Assembly: GCF_016650815.1 (NCBI RefSeq)
Contig: NZ_JAEKEZ010000034.1
Coordinates: 186,001-250,000, forward strand
DNA from: Pseudomonas sp. TH31
GTDB taxonomy: Bacteria; Pseudomonadota; Gammaproteobacteria; Pseudomonadales; Pseudomonadaceae
DNA length: 64,000 nucleotides
Direction: 5' to 3'
The position numbers and the translations under genes are program-made. The notes beneath the pieces are model-generated. The model searched no databases. It had not been told where the DNA came from and saw only the letters and a list, made by a program, of their open reading frames with translations. Below are positions 25,606-35,807 of this stretch, one piece after another; within the stretch, counting starts at the first letter, position 1, and each line of letters starts with the position of its first letter.

Positions 25606-26883
25606 TCAAAAACGATCCAGTCGATAGAGCTCCAATGCTGGCAATCCATGTGATGGCGTGACGGTCGCAGGTGACGCTATCCGGGCAATAAGCTCGGCGG
25701 TGACGGCAGCCTGGGTCAGGCCCAAATGCTGGTGGCCGAAGGCGAGCAGGACCTTGCCGTCGCACACCCGGTCGATGATCGGCAGGGAATCCGGCAGAGA
25801 AGGGCGAAAGCCCATCCACGGCGTGGCAGCTTCAGCGCTCAAATCGCGGCTGAACAAGCCTTTGCTCAGGCGATGCAGTTGCCACGCACGCTCCATGCTC
25901 GGCGGGCGGTCGAGGCCGGCGAATTCGACGGTGCCGGCCAGCCTCAGCCCATCGGCCATCGGCGTCATGATGAACTTGCGCTCCAGCGAGGTGATGGCGA
26001 ACGGCAACCGATCATGCTCATGGGGCAGCATCAGGTGATAGCCGCGTTCGGTGTCCAGCGGGACCTTCTTGCCGGTCAGCGTGGCGGTGAGTTTCGCCGA
26101 GTGCGCGCCGCAGGCGATCAACACCTGGCGGGCCGTCAGATTCCCTTGGTCGGTGATCAGTGAAACACCGCGCTCATGCAGGTGCCCGCCCTGGACCTGC
26201 TGCTTCAGGAACTGCACGCCGCTGGCCTTGGCCGCGTGTACCAGTTCGCAGACTACCCGGTAGGGATCGAGAAAATGCCCGGTGCCCGGATAGAACAATC
26301 CACCCAGAATCCGCTCGCTGAGTTGCGGGGCCTTCGCGCGGACGGCCTCGGCCTGCCAGTAATCGACCGGCACCTCTTGTTGGCGCATGCGGGCTTGCAG
26401 TGCTTCGATCGCCTGACGCGATTCGGGCCGCTCGAACACCAGCAACGAGCCGTCTTCGCGCAGCAAATCGGGACGGTCGATATCCGCCAACAACCGCTGC
26501 CATGCGCCAAGGCTGCTTTCGTTGAGCGCGCGCAGGCCGGCGACGGTACGCTGGAAGGGCGCCGGGCGCAGGTTCAACAACAGGCGCGTGAACCACGGCA
26601 AGGCACGCGGCATGTATTTCCAGTCCAGGCGCAGCGGGCCCATCGGGTCCAGGAGCATGCCGGGCAGGCGTTTGAGGATGGACAGGTCCGCGATGGGAAA
26701 TACCTGCTCGGTCGCCAGATGCCCGGCGTTGCCAAACGAGGCGCCGTGGCCGGGGGCTTGCTGGTCGATCACGACCACTCGCAGACCCTGGCGCGCCAGC
26801 CGCAGGGCGCAGGCAACGCCGATAATCCCGGCGCCAACCACGGCAATGTCGTGCGGGGTGTTTGAAGTGGCGTTGTTAGACAT
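25606..26883 (-). CDS. FAD-dependent D-amino-acid (D-hydroxyproline) dehydrogenase
   Basis: 425 residues from ATG 26883. The FAD motif VVGAGIIGVACALRLARQG is near the N terminus, then the DadA-like SFGNAGHLATEQVFPIAD block and a C-terminal GHQHLGLTQA. The frame extends to 27081, but that part lies inside the ALDH gene; the chosen ATG overlaps the ALDH stop by eight bases, a sign of translational coupling. In this operon it should oxidise cis-4-hydroxy-D-proline to the pyrroline-4-hydroxy-2-carboxylate that the deaminase uses. Single-chain, unlike the LhpBEF complex of some pseudomonads. Confidence 0.87.
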   Translation of the reverse strand: MSNNATSNTPHDIAVVGAGIIGVACALRLARQGLRVVVIDQQAPGHGASFGNAGHLATEQVFPIADLSILKRLPGMLLDPMGPLRLDWKYMPRALPWFTRLLLNLRPAPFQRTVAGLRALNESSLGAWQRLLADIDRPDLLREDGSLLVFERPESRQAIEALQARMRQQEVPVDYWQAEAVRAKAPQLSERILGGLFYPGTGHFLDPYRVVCELVHAAKASGVQFLKQQVQGGHLHERGVSLITDQGNLTARQVLIACGAHSAKLTATLTGKKVPLDTERGYHLMLPHEHDRLPFAITSLERKFIMTPMADGLRLAGTVEFAGLDRPPSMERAWQLHRLSKGLFSRDLSAEAATPWMGFRPSLPDSLPIIDRVCDGKVLLAFGHQHLGLTQAAVTAELIARIASPATVTPSHGLPALELYRLDRF

Positions 26884-28465
26884 TGTCCTGGGCTTCTCTT
26901 TGGCCATCGAGCAGGCGCCGCAGTTGCAGCGGATTACTGTGTTTGAGCGCTGCAGGCAACAAAGTGTCAGGGAAGTCCTGGTAGCAGACCGGGCGCAGGA
27001 ATCGCAGGATGGCGGCGGTGCCGACCGAGGTTGTGCGTGAGTCGGAGGTGGCCGGGAAGGGGCCGCCATGGACCATGGCATCGCTCACCTCGACCCCGGT
27101 TGGCCAGCCGTTGATCAACAGGCGTCCGGCCTTGCGCTCCAGCACTGGCAGCAATGTTCTGGCGCTGTCCAGATCGGCGTCGTCCAGATGCAGGGTTGCG
27201 GTCAGCTGGCCTTCCAGATGCTCGATAACCTGACGGATTTCGTTGTCGTCGGCACATTGCACAACCAACGACGCAGCACCGAACATCTCCGCCTGCAAGG
27301 CTGGGTCGGCGAGAAAATCCTGCGCCTGGGTGACGAACAAATGAGCCTGGCATTGGTTCGGGGTTTCGCCCCTCAGTCCAATAGCCGCCGCCTTGGCGCG
27401 GGCATGTTCGAGCAACGCGCCCACGCCGGCCTCATAAGCATTGAAGATGCCGGGGGTGAGCATGGTTTGCGCCGGGCTGCGCTGAACCAGGTCCGCAGCA
27501 GTCTTGATGAAACGCGCCAGTGCCGGGCTTTGGCGGGCAATCACCAGACCCGGGTTGGTGCAGAACTGGCCGGCACCCTGGGTCAGGGAGGTAACGAATC
27601 CCTGCGCCAGCGTTTCGCCTCGGCTGTGAAGCGCCGCCGGGAACAGCAGGACCGGGTTGATCGAACTCATTTCCGCATACACCGGAATCGGCTCGGGCCG
27701 CGCCTGGGCTGCCTTGCACAAAGCGCTGCCGCCACTGCGCGAGCCGGTGAAACCGACAGCCTTGATGCGCGAGTCGGTGACCAAGGCGATCCCCACTTCG
27801 CGGCCAGAGCCGAACAACAACGAAAACACACCTTCGTGCAGGCCACATTTTTTCACGGCACGAGCCACTGCGCGGCCAACCAGTTCGCTGGTGCCGGGGT
27901 GAGCGCCGTGGGCCTTGACGATCACCGGGCAGCCGGCGGCCAATGCCGAGGCGGTGTCACCGCCGGCAACGGAGAAGGCCAGCGGAAAATTGCTGGCGCC
28001 GAACACCGCCACCGGCCCCAGCGGAATCTGACGCTGACGCAGGTCCGGGCGTGGCTGGGGCTGGCGTTCCGGCAGTGCGGTGTCGACGCGCACATCCAGC
28101 CATTCGCCGGCACGCACGGTGCGGGCAAAGGTTCGCAGTTGCTGGCAGGTGCGGCCACGTTCACCCTGGATGCGTGGTCGCGGCAGACCTGTCTCGGCGA
28201 CCGCGCGCTCGATCAGTTCATCGCCAAGGGCTTCGATCTCATCGGCCATCGCTTCAAGAAAGTGCGCGCGGGTCGCCAGTGGCGTTTCGCGATAGCTGTC
28301 GAAGGCTGCCCACGCCAACGCGCACGCTTGTTTGACGTGCTCGTCGGTGCCGCCCGGATAGGCCGGATCGAGCGGTTTGTCGGTGGCGGGATCGATCGCC
28401 CGGATCGCTTCGCGAGTACCGGTAATGGCGTGCTGACCGATCAGCATTTGCCCTGTCAGAGTCAT
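26876..28465 (-). CDS. alpha-ketoglutaric semialdehyde dehydrogenase
   Basis: 529 residues from MTLTGQMLIGQHAI at 28465, with AGGAAAG upstream; upstream in-frame codons overlap the deaminase gene and are not used. It is the long KGSADH type of ALDH: GASNFPLAFSVAGGDT, catalytic Glu in YAEMSSINPVLL and catalytic Cys in GAGQFCTNPGLV. It oxidises 2,5-dioxopentanoate to 2-oxoglutarate, the last step of hydroxyproline breakdown, feeding the TCA cycle. Confidence 0.9.
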   Translation of the reverse strand: MTLTGQMLIGQHAITGTREAIRAIDPATDKPLDPAYPGGTDEHVKQACALAWAAFDSYRETPLATRAHFLEAMADEIEALGDELIERAVAETGLPRPRIQGERGRTCQQLRTFARTVRAGEWLDVRVDTALPERQPQPRPDLRQRQIPLGPVAVFGASNFPLAFSVAGGDTASALAAGCPVIVKAHGAHPGTSELVGRAVARAVKKCGLHEGVFSLLFGSGREVGIALVTDSRIKAVGFTGSRSGGSALCKAAQARPEPIPVYAEMSSINPVLLFPAALHSRGETLAQGFVTSLTQGAGQFCTNPGLVIARQSPALARFIKTAADLVQRSPAQTMLTPGIFNAYEAGVGALLEHARAKAAAIGLRGETPNQCQAHLFVTQAQDFLADPALQAEMFGAASLVVQCADDNEIRQVIEHLEGQLTATLHLDDADLDSARTLLPVLERKAGRLLINGWPTGVEVSDAMVHGGPFPATSDSRTTSVGTAAILRFLRPVCYQDFPDTLLPAALKHSNPLQLRRLLDGQREAQDNV

Positions 28466-28542
28466 GGCGCTTTCCTGGGAAAAAGGGTGGGCCCAACGGC
28501 GCAACAGGAGTGTTGCGCAGCGGGCACGAACACGGGCTACGG

Positions 28543-29490
28543 TCAGGCGACGTTCTGTTCTGCCGACCAGTTTTTGTACCACTGGCGGAACAGCGTGTAC
28601 TGGTTCTCGGCGTAATGACGCTGGGCATCGCTGAGTACATCGGTCTCGTTGAAATGCAGGGTGTACTCCTGATCGCCATTGAGCACCATCAGGTGCTTGT
28701 AATAGAGCACCAGGTCGCAGCCTTCATCGAACGACGACAACACGGCCAGCGCAGATTCCAGCTCCCGGGCCAGGCGTCGGGCCTTGGCATCACCTTTGGC
28801 CGCTTGCTTGCTCAGGGCCACCAGTTGCAGTACTTCCCGTGGCAGCGCGTTGCCGATGCCGGTAATCGCACCGGTCGCATTGCAGTTGACGAAACCATGG
28901 ACCACTTGCGTATCGACACCGACCATCAAGGTGACGTTGTCGTCCTGGGACGTGATGTTCTCGGCGGCGTAGCGCAAGTCGGCGGCACCGCCGAACTCCT
29001 TGAAGCCGATCAGGTTCGGGTGTTCGCGGCGCAGTTCAAAGAACAGATCGGCGCGGGTCGCGAAACCGTAATAAGGGCTGTTGTAGATCACCGATGGAAG
29101 CTTTGGCGCAGCGTTCAGAATCGCGGCGAAGTGAGCTTTTTGCGCGGCCGGCGAGGCACCGCGTGAGAGAACACGGGGAATAACCATCAAGCCATGGGCG
29201 CCGACTTTGGCCGCATGTGCCGCGTGGGAAATCGCCTCGCGGCTGTTCACGGCCCCGGTACCGACGATGGTCGCAATGCCCGCAGCGACCAGCCGTGCCA
29301 CACCTTCCTGACGCTCGGCTTCGGTGAGCAGCGGCCAGTCCCCCATGGAGCCGCAGTACACGACCGCACTCATGCCGATATCGATCAGTTCGCGACCCTT
29401 GGCCACCAGCGCGTCAAAGTCTGGTTTGCGCTCGGCGGTGCAGGGGGTCATCAGTGCCGGGATGCAGCCCGTGAAGATGTTGTCGCTCAT
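28543..29490 (-). CDS. 1-pyrroline-4-hydroxy-2-carboxylate deaminase (DapA superfamily)
   Basis: 315 residues. ATG 29490 is preceded by AAGGAG at 8 bases; a GTG three codons earlier is less well placed. DHDPS fold marks: IPALMTPCT, the YNSPYYG tyrosine motif and the Schiff-base lysine in LIGFKEFGG. Family members beside hydroxyproline epimerase deaminate pyrroline-4-hydroxy-2-carboxylate to 2-oxoglutarate semialdehyde. Flanked by epimerase and semialdehyde dehydrogenase, its role in this pathway is well supported. Confidence 0.9.
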   Translation of the reverse strand: MSDNIFTGCIPALMTPCTAERKPDFDALVAKGRELIDIGMSAVVYCGSMGDWPLLTEAERQEGVARLVAAGIATIVGTGAVNSREAISHAAHAAKVGAHGLMVIPRVLSRGASPAAQKAHFAAILNAAPKLPSVIYNSPYYGFATRADLFFELRREHPNLIGFKEFGGAADLRYAAENITSQDDNVTLMVGVDTQVVHGFVNCNATGAITGIGNALPREVLQLVALSKQAAKGDAKARRLARELESALAVLSSFDEGCDLVLYYKHLMVLNGDQEYTLHFNETDVLSDAQRHYAENQYTLFRQWYKNWSAEQNVA

Positions 29491-29546
29491 TGTTGTCACT
29501 CCTTGAAGCGTTCAAATTTATTGAGGGTGAGGTGCCGCGTGGTCGC

Positions 29547-30473
29547 TCAAATGCCCCACGCGAACGGATCTTGCTCGTCGATCAGCAGGGTGCTGTCGGC
29601 GGTCATAAAAGCCTGGCCGGTAATGAACGGGCGGACGCGCTCGCCGTCCCATTCGTAGCTGCCGATGAACTGGCTGGCGGTGATGCTCGCTTGTACCCAA
29701 GGCTCACCGGCGGCCAGTTTTCCATCGGCGGCCAGGCACGCGAGTTTGGCGCTGGTGCCGGTGCCGCAAGGCGAGCGGTCGTAGGCCTTGCCCGGGCACA
29801 TGACGAAGTTGCGGCTGTCGGCCTGAGCGTCGTCGGCAAACAGTTCGACATGGTCGATAAGCGCGCCGTCTTCGCCATGAATGCCTTGGGCTTCCAGGGC
29901 CTTGAGCATCGCCCAGGTGTACTCGGTGAGCGCCTCGACATTGTCGAATTGCAAGGCTTGCCCGTGATCCGAGACCAGGAAAAACCAGTTGCCGCCCCAG
30001 GCGATATCGCCATACACCCGGCCGTGTCCAGGCACTTCGACCGGTACCTGTTGGCGATAACGGTAGGCGGGCACATTGCGCAGGGTCACGCTGCCGTCTT
30101 CATGCAATGTGGCATCGACCGGTCCGACCGGCGTGTCGATCTTGTGCACACCCGGAGCGATGTGCCCCAGGTAGTGCAATGAGTTGACCAGGCCGATGGT
30201 GCCGTGGCCGCACATGCCGAGGTAGCCGGCGTTGTTGAAGAAAATCACGCCGCAAGTGGCATCCGGCGACACCGGTTCGCAGTACAACGCGCCGACCAGT
30301 ACATCGTTGCCACGGGGCTCCAGCAGGCAGGCACGACGCCATTGATCATGCTGATCGCGCAGGGCATCGCGCTTTTCGACCATGGTCTGGCCCGGCAACT
30401 GGGGAAAGCCTTGCATCACCAACCGAGTCGGTTCGCCGCCGGTGTGGGAGTCAATGACATGGACTTTTTTCAT
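29547..30473 (-). CDS. 4-hydroxyproline 2-epimerase
   Basis: 308 residues of the proline racemase superfamily. Both catalytic cysteines are present: Cys88 in MCGHGTIG and Cys236 in DRSPCGTGT. Two cysteines mark epimerase or racemase, whereas Thr at the second or Ser at the first would point to other activities; the operon partners select 4-hydroxyproline. It turns trans-4-hydroxy-L-proline into cis-4-hydroxy-D-proline. It follows the permease gene by 30 bases and is followed by the deaminase after 56. Confidence 0.92.
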   Translation of the reverse strand: MKKVHVIDSHTGGEPTRLVMQGFPQLPGQTMVEKRDALRDQHDQWRRACLLEPRGNDVLVGALYCEPVSPDATCGVIFFNNAGYLGMCGHGTIGLVNSLHYLGHIAPGVHKIDTPVGPVDATLHEDGSVTLRNVPAYRYRQQVPVEVPGHGRVYGDIAWGGNWFFLVSDHGQALQFDNVEALTEYTWAMLKALEAQGIHGEDGALIDHVELFADDAQADSRNFVMCPGKAYDRSPCGTGTSAKLACLAADGKLAAGEPWVQASITASQFIGSYEWDGERVRPFITGQAFMTADSTLLIDEQDPFAWGI

Positions 30474-30503
30474 AAACCTATCCTTTGGACGAGAGCCTGA
30501 ATG

Positions 30504-32150
30504 TCAGGAAGAAGCCTGGGTGCGCGCACTGACCGGGCGCAGTCCTGATGGTGTGCCGGCAAGTGGCAGTTCGGCTTCGCTTTCATCGTCCTCGTCTTCC
30601 AGACGAACCAGATGCGCCGGTACCCCGGTGGCTGCGCCCCAGCAATAAATCCCCAACGCGAAGGCCGCCACGACCACAGTGTCGAAGGGATGACTGAGCA
30701 CGCCCAGGCCACCAAAACTGCCGAGCTTGGACAGCACGATGGTCACGGCGTAGAAGCCGATCAGCCACGCGGATGAGCGGATTTGCTGGGCGAGGCTGAG
30801 GTGTTGAGTCGGGACGAAGCGACCGCACAACAGGTAGACCACGAACATCAGAATCTGCAGTCCAAGTAGCCAGGACACGGTGTCCCAACCCGACCAGTAA
30901 ACGATCAGCGCGGCGATGACGAACGACAGTGGACCGAGTACGCCCATCCACTTCACCCGGAACGGACGCGGCATATCTGGCGCATTGCGGCGCAGTGCCG
31001 CCACCGACACCGGAGCGACGGCGTAGCTCAACACCAGCGCAGCAGAGACGACGTTGATCAGGGCTTCCCAGGACGGGAAGGGCAGGGTCCAGAACACCGA
31101 CAAGGCAAAGGTCAGCCACAGCGCCGGGCGCGGGATGCCGGATTTTTCGTCAATGCGGGTGAACACCTTGAAGAACGTACCGGTTTGCGCCCAGCCGTAG
31201 ATCACTCGCGGTGTGGCGTTCATGTAGATGTTGCCGCAACCGCTGGGGGAGATCACCGCGTCGGCGACCACCAGATAGGCCAACCAACCCACGCCGAGTG
31301 CCAGGGCAATGTCGCGATACGGCAGGGACAATTCCTTGGCAACGCCGGCCCAGCCGTTGGCCAACATTTCGCTCGGCACGCCGCCGAGAAAAGCCACCTG
31401 CAACAACACATAAATCAAGGTGGAAAGCAGCACGGACAAGATCAGTGCAATTGGAATGGTCCGTTGTGGATTCTTCACTTCACTGGCCACCGAGATGATC
31501 GGCGTCAATCCGAGGTAAGCGAAAATGACGCCACCAGCAGACACCGCCATCTCGACGCCCGACAGGCCGAATGGCGCGAAGCCCTGGGCGTGGAGGTTTT
31601 CCGGTTTGAAGAAGGTGAACAGCACGCCAATCACCAGCAGCGGGACGATGAACTTGAACACGCTGACCAGGTTATTGGCCATGGCGAAGGTCTTCACGCT
31701 GCGATAGTTGAGCATGAAGAACAGGCAGAGCAGGGCGAATTGCATGAGCCAGCCAATGATCGTCGGATCGCTGGAACCGGCCTTCGTCAGCTCGGGAAAC
31801 CAGGCCGCGGCATACTGGCGAGAGGCAACAACTTCGATCGCCACCAGGCTGGTGAAGGCGATCAGCGTGATGAAACCCATCAAGTAACCCAGCAACGGGC
31901 CATGGGAGTAAACCGGGTAGCGCACCACACCACCGGCACGCGGCAGCGCTGCACCCAACTCGCAGTAGACAATGCCCAGCAGCAGGACGGCAAAACCGCC
32001 CAGCAGCCAGGAAAAGATCCCGGCCGGCCCCGCGATAGCGGAAACGTGACTGGCCGCGAACAACCAGCCGGAGCCGAAGATCGCGCCCAATCCGATGAAC
32101 GTAAGGTCCATCAACGAAAGTTGTTTTTTGAACTTGCCTTTGCCTGACAT
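30504..32150 (-). CDS. APC-superfamily amino-acid permease
   Basis: 548 residues from MSGKGKFKKQLSLMDLTFIG at 32150, behind AAGGCG. About 12-14 membrane segments; the N-terminal IGLGAIFGSGWLFAA glycine motif is the APC substrate loop. Upstream in-frame codons to 32333 run through the promoter region and are left out. It leads the hydroxyproline operon, so hydroxyproline or proline is the likely cargo. The C-terminal tail after the last segment is acidic (DEDDESEAEL). Confidence 0.88.
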   Translation of the reverse strand: MSGKGKFKKQLSLMDLTFIGLGAIFGSGWLFAASHVSAIAGPAGIFSWLLGGFAVLLLGIVYCELGAALPRAGGVVRYPVYSHGPLLGYLMGFITLIAFTSLVAIEVVASRQYAAAWFPELTKAGSSDPTIIGWLMQFALLCLFFMLNYRSVKTFAMANNLVSVFKFIVPLLVIGVLFTFFKPENLHAQGFAPFGLSGVEMAVSAGGVIFAYLGLTPIISVASEVKNPQRTIPIALILSVLLSTLIYVLLQVAFLGGVPSEMLANGWAGVAKELSLPYRDIALALGVGWLAYLVVADAVISPSGCGNIYMNATPRVIYGWAQTGTFFKVFTRIDEKSGIPRPALWLTFALSVFWTLPFPSWEALINVVSAALVLSYAVAPVSVAALRRNAPDMPRPFRVKWMGVLGPLSFVIAALIVYWSGWDTVSWLLGLQILMFVVYLLCGRFVPTQHLSLAQQIRSSAWLIGFYAVTIVLSKLGSFGGLGVLSHPFDTVVVAAFALGIYCWGAATGVPAHLVRLEDEDDESEAELPLAGTPSGLRPVSARTQASS

Positions 32151-32428
32151 AGCGTCGCCTTCTTGTGAGTTATTGGATAGGCAGGTGTGCATGCAATGGC
32201 CATAGAGTGAACGTGTCGGCAGGTGTGTGATTGATGTTTTCCATAAGTGTCGATGACGAAATCGGCACAGTTTTGAAGGGCTGGCCGGGGTCACATTGCC
32301 GCGTTTCAGCCTGTACCGGGTGCATCGCTGCAAGCTCGACAGGGCGTCGACCTTGGGGCAGTCTGAAGGGCAGGTGTCTCGACACAGGCGCGACCTTTCG
32401 CCTGGCGGACAGTGGGAGAGTGAGATTC

Positions 32429-33202
32429 ATGACGCAGAACGCCTTTGCGATCCTGTGCCAGGGAAACGACTTGAGTCGTCCTGAAACCATCGAAGAGTTA
32501 CTGGCGGGCGTGGCACTGCTGTTGCCGATGCTGGATGTCATTCCGAATGCCGCGATCTTTATCAAAGACACCCAAGCGCGTTACGTCATGGCCAATCGCA
32601 CGCTGGTTCAGCGCTGTGGATTGAAACAGCTGCAACCCTTGCTCGGGAAAACCAGTGCCGAGGTCTTTCCAGCGCAACTGGGGCCCGGTTATACCGAACA
32701 GGATCGACGTGTTCTGGAGCAAGGCCTGGTCCTGGAAGACCAACTCGAGCTGCACTTGTACGGCAGTCGAGAACCCGGTTGGTGCCTGACGCACAAACGC
32801 CCGTTGTACAACCGCAACGGTGTAATCATCGGCCTCGCAGGGATCTCGGTTGACCTGCAATCGGCCAGCGACACGCACCCGGCTTACCAGCGTCTGGCCG
32901 CCGTCGACGAATACATCCGCGCCAATTTCAATCGCCGCGTCACCCTGGGCGAACTGACACGGATTGCCGGTATTTCAGTGGCCCAGCTGGAAAGATACTG
33001 CAAGCGTGTGTTCCACCTGACGCCCCGGCAGATGATTCAAAAGGTCCGGCTGGAGCATGCGCATCGTTTGCTCCATACCGATATTCCGATCACCGAGGTT
33101 GCATTGCAGTGTGGGTATACCGACCACAGTGCGTTTACTCGGCAGTTCAAGGCATCGACCGGTTTTAGTCCGCGGGAGTATCGGCAGGCTACGGGGCGGT
33201 GA
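32429..33202 (+). CDS. PAS-AraC transcriptional regulator of the hydroxyproline operon
   Basis: 257 residues from ATG 32429 with GGGAGAG upstream; earlier in-frame ATGs at 32231 overlap the divergent promoter and lack family likeness. An N-terminal PAS-fold sensor (about 30-140; IPNAAIFIKDTQARYVMANR) is followed by an AraC DNA-binding domain (about 155-255; GYTDHSAFTRQFKASTGFSP). Divergent from the five-gene operon across about 280 bases, which must hold both promoters. Probably senses the substrate or an intermediate. Confidence 0.87.
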   Translation: MTQNAFAILCQGNDLSRPETIEELLAGVALLLPMLDVIPNAAIFIKDTQARYVMANRTLVQRCGLKQLQPLLGKTSAEVFPAQLGPGYTEQDRRVLEQGLVLEDQLELHLYGSREPGWCLTHKRPLYNRNGVIIGLAGISVDLQSASDTHPAYQRLAAVDEYIRANFNRRVTLGELTRIAGISVAQLERYCKRVFHLTPRQMIQKVRLEHAHRLLHTDIPITEVALQCGYTDHSAFTRQFKASTGFSPREYRQATGR

Positions 33203-33610
33203 GGGGGGTGAGGGGATGAGTTCTGATTTTTTAGGGCATTGATATTAGACGGTGACGGCGACTGTCAGAAATCCACAACCCATAGCTGACATAGCCAATC
33301 AATAAGTCGGCTGACAATGTTTACTGGTTCCAAGCGATCCTTCTGAATGAAGGGGTGGATACGAAAATGAGTCGCGGTGTCATTTTCATAACCTTTGGCA
33401 GTTGGTTTTTTCTTACCGATTGCTGTCGGTAATATCTTTTCCGCCTGGGGCAAATACTTCAGTTGCCAGCGGATGAACTAGGCTCCAAAAACAACACCGC
33501 AGATCGAAGATACAGTGCGTAAGGTCGATACGACCAGAATGCTGATGGGTACCAACTGACCATTCTTCGGAATCCGGCATCCCTGATCGCTACCACCCGG
33601 AGTATGCTCC
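33203..33610. other. gap with no recognisable gene
   Basis: 408 bases, more AT-rich than the flanking genes. A 62-codon minus-strand frame (33265-33453) ends in IDWLCQLWVVDF; I recognise no family, and the start has no Shine-Dalgarno sequence. It may be a leftover of a lost gene. The right-hand part should contain the promoter of the phospholipase-like lipoprotein. Confidence 0.5.
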
Positions 33611-35178
33611 GTGAGTATCAAACAGCCCCTGCTGGCTCTTCTGTTGCTCGCGTTGCTGTTTGGCGGCTGTACGACACTCGATGTCCCTCACGAAACCAGT
33701 CAGGCCTTGCCTGCGAGCGATTCGGCGTTCGGTCGTTCTATCCAGGCCCAGGTAGCCCCCATCAGGGCCAATCGGGCTTTCGCTTGCTATCCGATAGTGC
33801 CGAGGCTTTCACAGCCCGCGCCGAGCTGATCCGTAACGCCCAAAGCAGCCTCGACTTGCAGTATTACATCGTCCACGACGGCATCAGTACGCGGATACTG
33901 GTGAGCGAACTGCTTGACGCCGCCGACCGCGGAGTCCGCGTGCGGATTCTGCTCGATGACACGACCAGCGATGACCTGGACCGAATTATCGCGACGCTGG
34001 CTGCCCACCCGCAGATTCATGTCCGCGTGTTTAATCCACTGCATCTGGGCCGCAGCACCGTCGTGACGCGAACGATGGGCCGGCTGTTCAACCTGTCGCA
34101 GCAGCACAGGCGCATGCACAACAAATTGTGGGTGGCGGACAACAGCGTGGCAATCGTCGGAGGGCGCAATTTGGGGGACGAGTATTTCGATGCCGAACCC
34201 AACAAGAATTTCACCGACATCGACATGCTCAGTGTCGGCCCGGTTGCAGAACAGTTGGGGCATAGTTTTGACCAGTATTGGAACAGTGCTCTGAGCACGC
34301 CGATAGAGCAGTTTCTCTCAACCAAGCCGACAACCAAGGACCTGAAAAATACCCGGACCCGACTGGACGAATCCCTGGAGGAAACGCGTAAACAGAATCA
34401 TGCTCTCTACCAACAGTTGACGACCTACACCACTCACCCACGTCTGCATGTCTGGCGCCGCGAGCTGATCTGGGCCTGGAACAAGGCGATGTGGGATGCA
34501 CCGAGTAAGGTCTTGTCGAAGGGCGAACCAGCCCCGTACTTGCTGTTGACCACCCAGTTGGCACCCGAGCTTAACGGGGTCACCAGGGAGCTGATCATGG
34601 TTTCCGCCTACATGGTGCCCGGCCAACCGGGGTTGGTGTACTTGACCAGTCGTGCCGACGCTGGCGTGTCGATCAGCTTGCTGACCAACTCACTGGAAGC
34701 CACCGATGTGCCCGCTGCGCACGGTGGTTACGCCCCTTATCGCAAGACCTTGCTGGAGCATGGTGTGCAGTTGTTCGAATTACGCCGCCAGTCCGGCGAC
34801 AATGGCGACAGCGGACCACACCTGTTTCACAGCGGATTTTCCAATAGTTCCGATTCCAGCCTGCATAGCAAAGCGATGATTTTCGACCAGCAGAAAGCTT
34901 TTATCGGTTCGTTAAATTTCGACTCGCGCTCATTATTGTGGAACACCGAAGTCGGGGTGTTGGTGGATAATCCGCAACTCGCCGGACGGGTGCGCGAGCT
35001 GGCCCTGGAAGGTATGGCTCCACCTCTCAGTTATCATGTCCTGCTGGAAAAGACACAGCTGGTCTGGGTCACCGAGGATGACGGCAAACAGCATACGTTG
35101 ACCACGGAGCCGGGGAGTTGGTGGCGACGCTTCAGTTCGTGGCTCAGCAGCTGGATCGGGCTGGAAAAAATGTTATAG
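33611..35178 (+). pseudogene. phospholipase D-like lipoprotein (ClsC/YmdC type), one-base frameshift
   Basis: GTG 33611 begins a lipoprotein signal (LLALLFGGCTT, lipobox Cys at residue 20). The frame reads to IQAQVAP near 33757, after which the protein continues in another frame as HQGQSGFRLLSDSAEAF to the end. Six C instead of five at 33756-33760 rejoin them into 522 residues. Two HKD motifs are present: HRRMHNKLWVADNSVAIVGG and LHSKAMIFDQQKAFIGSLNF. Such proteins are envelope cardiolipin synthase/phospholipase D relatives. The gene is probably intact in the cell. Confidence 0.88.
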
Positions 35179-35233
35179 CGAAAAAATTTTGGCGGTAACT
35201 TCATTCATTTAACGTTCAGAACGAGGATGAATC

Positions 35234-35632
35234 ATGCGGATGTGGATAGGTGGCACGGCGCGGCTTATCAGCCAATTGATGATCGCTGCAGGCATTAGCC
35301 TCATCGCAATCGTCACTGATGTGCAGGCTCAAGCCACACCTCAAACCACTCAAGAGATAAAGGGCTTGCTGGATTTTGTCGAACACAGTGAGTGTCAGTT
35401 TGTGCGCAACGGGAGCGAATACCCAGGTCCCCGCGCTCGGGCGCATCTGGAAAAGAAGCTGAATTATCTCGAAGGCAAGAACATGGTGAACAGTGCAGAA
35501 GACTTCATCGATCTTGCTGCCACTGAAAGCAGCATGAGTGGCCGCGCCTATGAGGTGCGATGTTCGGAAGGCGTAGAACCGGCAAGCATCTGGTTGAAGC
35601 GGGAACTACAGAGGCAACGGCAACTTCATTGA
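35234..35632 (+). CDS. DUF5329-family exported protein
   Basis: 132 residues with an N-terminal hydrophobic segment or signal (about 10-32, ending VQAQA). The mature part shows the DUF5329 pattern: EIKGLLDFVEHSECQFVRNG, then HLEKKLNYLEGK, and a late Cys pairing with the first. The function of the family is unknown. AGGATGA precedes the ATG. It follows the phospholipase-like lipoprotein gene by 55 bases, as often in Pseudomonas, and may share its transcript. Confidence 0.82.
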   Translation: MRMWIGGTARLISQLMIAAGISLIAIVTDVQAQATPQTTQEIKGLLDFVEHSECQFVRNGSEYPGPRARAHLEKKLNYLEGKNMVNSAEDFIDLAATESSMSGRAYEVRCSEGVEPASIWLKRELQRQRQLH

Positions 35633-35807
35633 TTTTGTGCCAGCCCTCATCACCGACTGGATATCCGGTTAGCGGCAAGTCGAAGGCACCACCGCCCTAA
35701 GAGTTGGGGGCAAGGACAGTGTGTTGGCCAGACAGTTACCATTTGGTGGGTGAACGGAGGCGTCCCGATCTGCCTTTAAGTACGAGCGTCACGGGACGCC
35801 AGAGGCG

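Noticed and set aside
27068..28615. 515-codon plus-strand frame opposite the semialdehyde dehydrogenase gene
   Set aside because: Antisense shadow of a well-supported ALDH.
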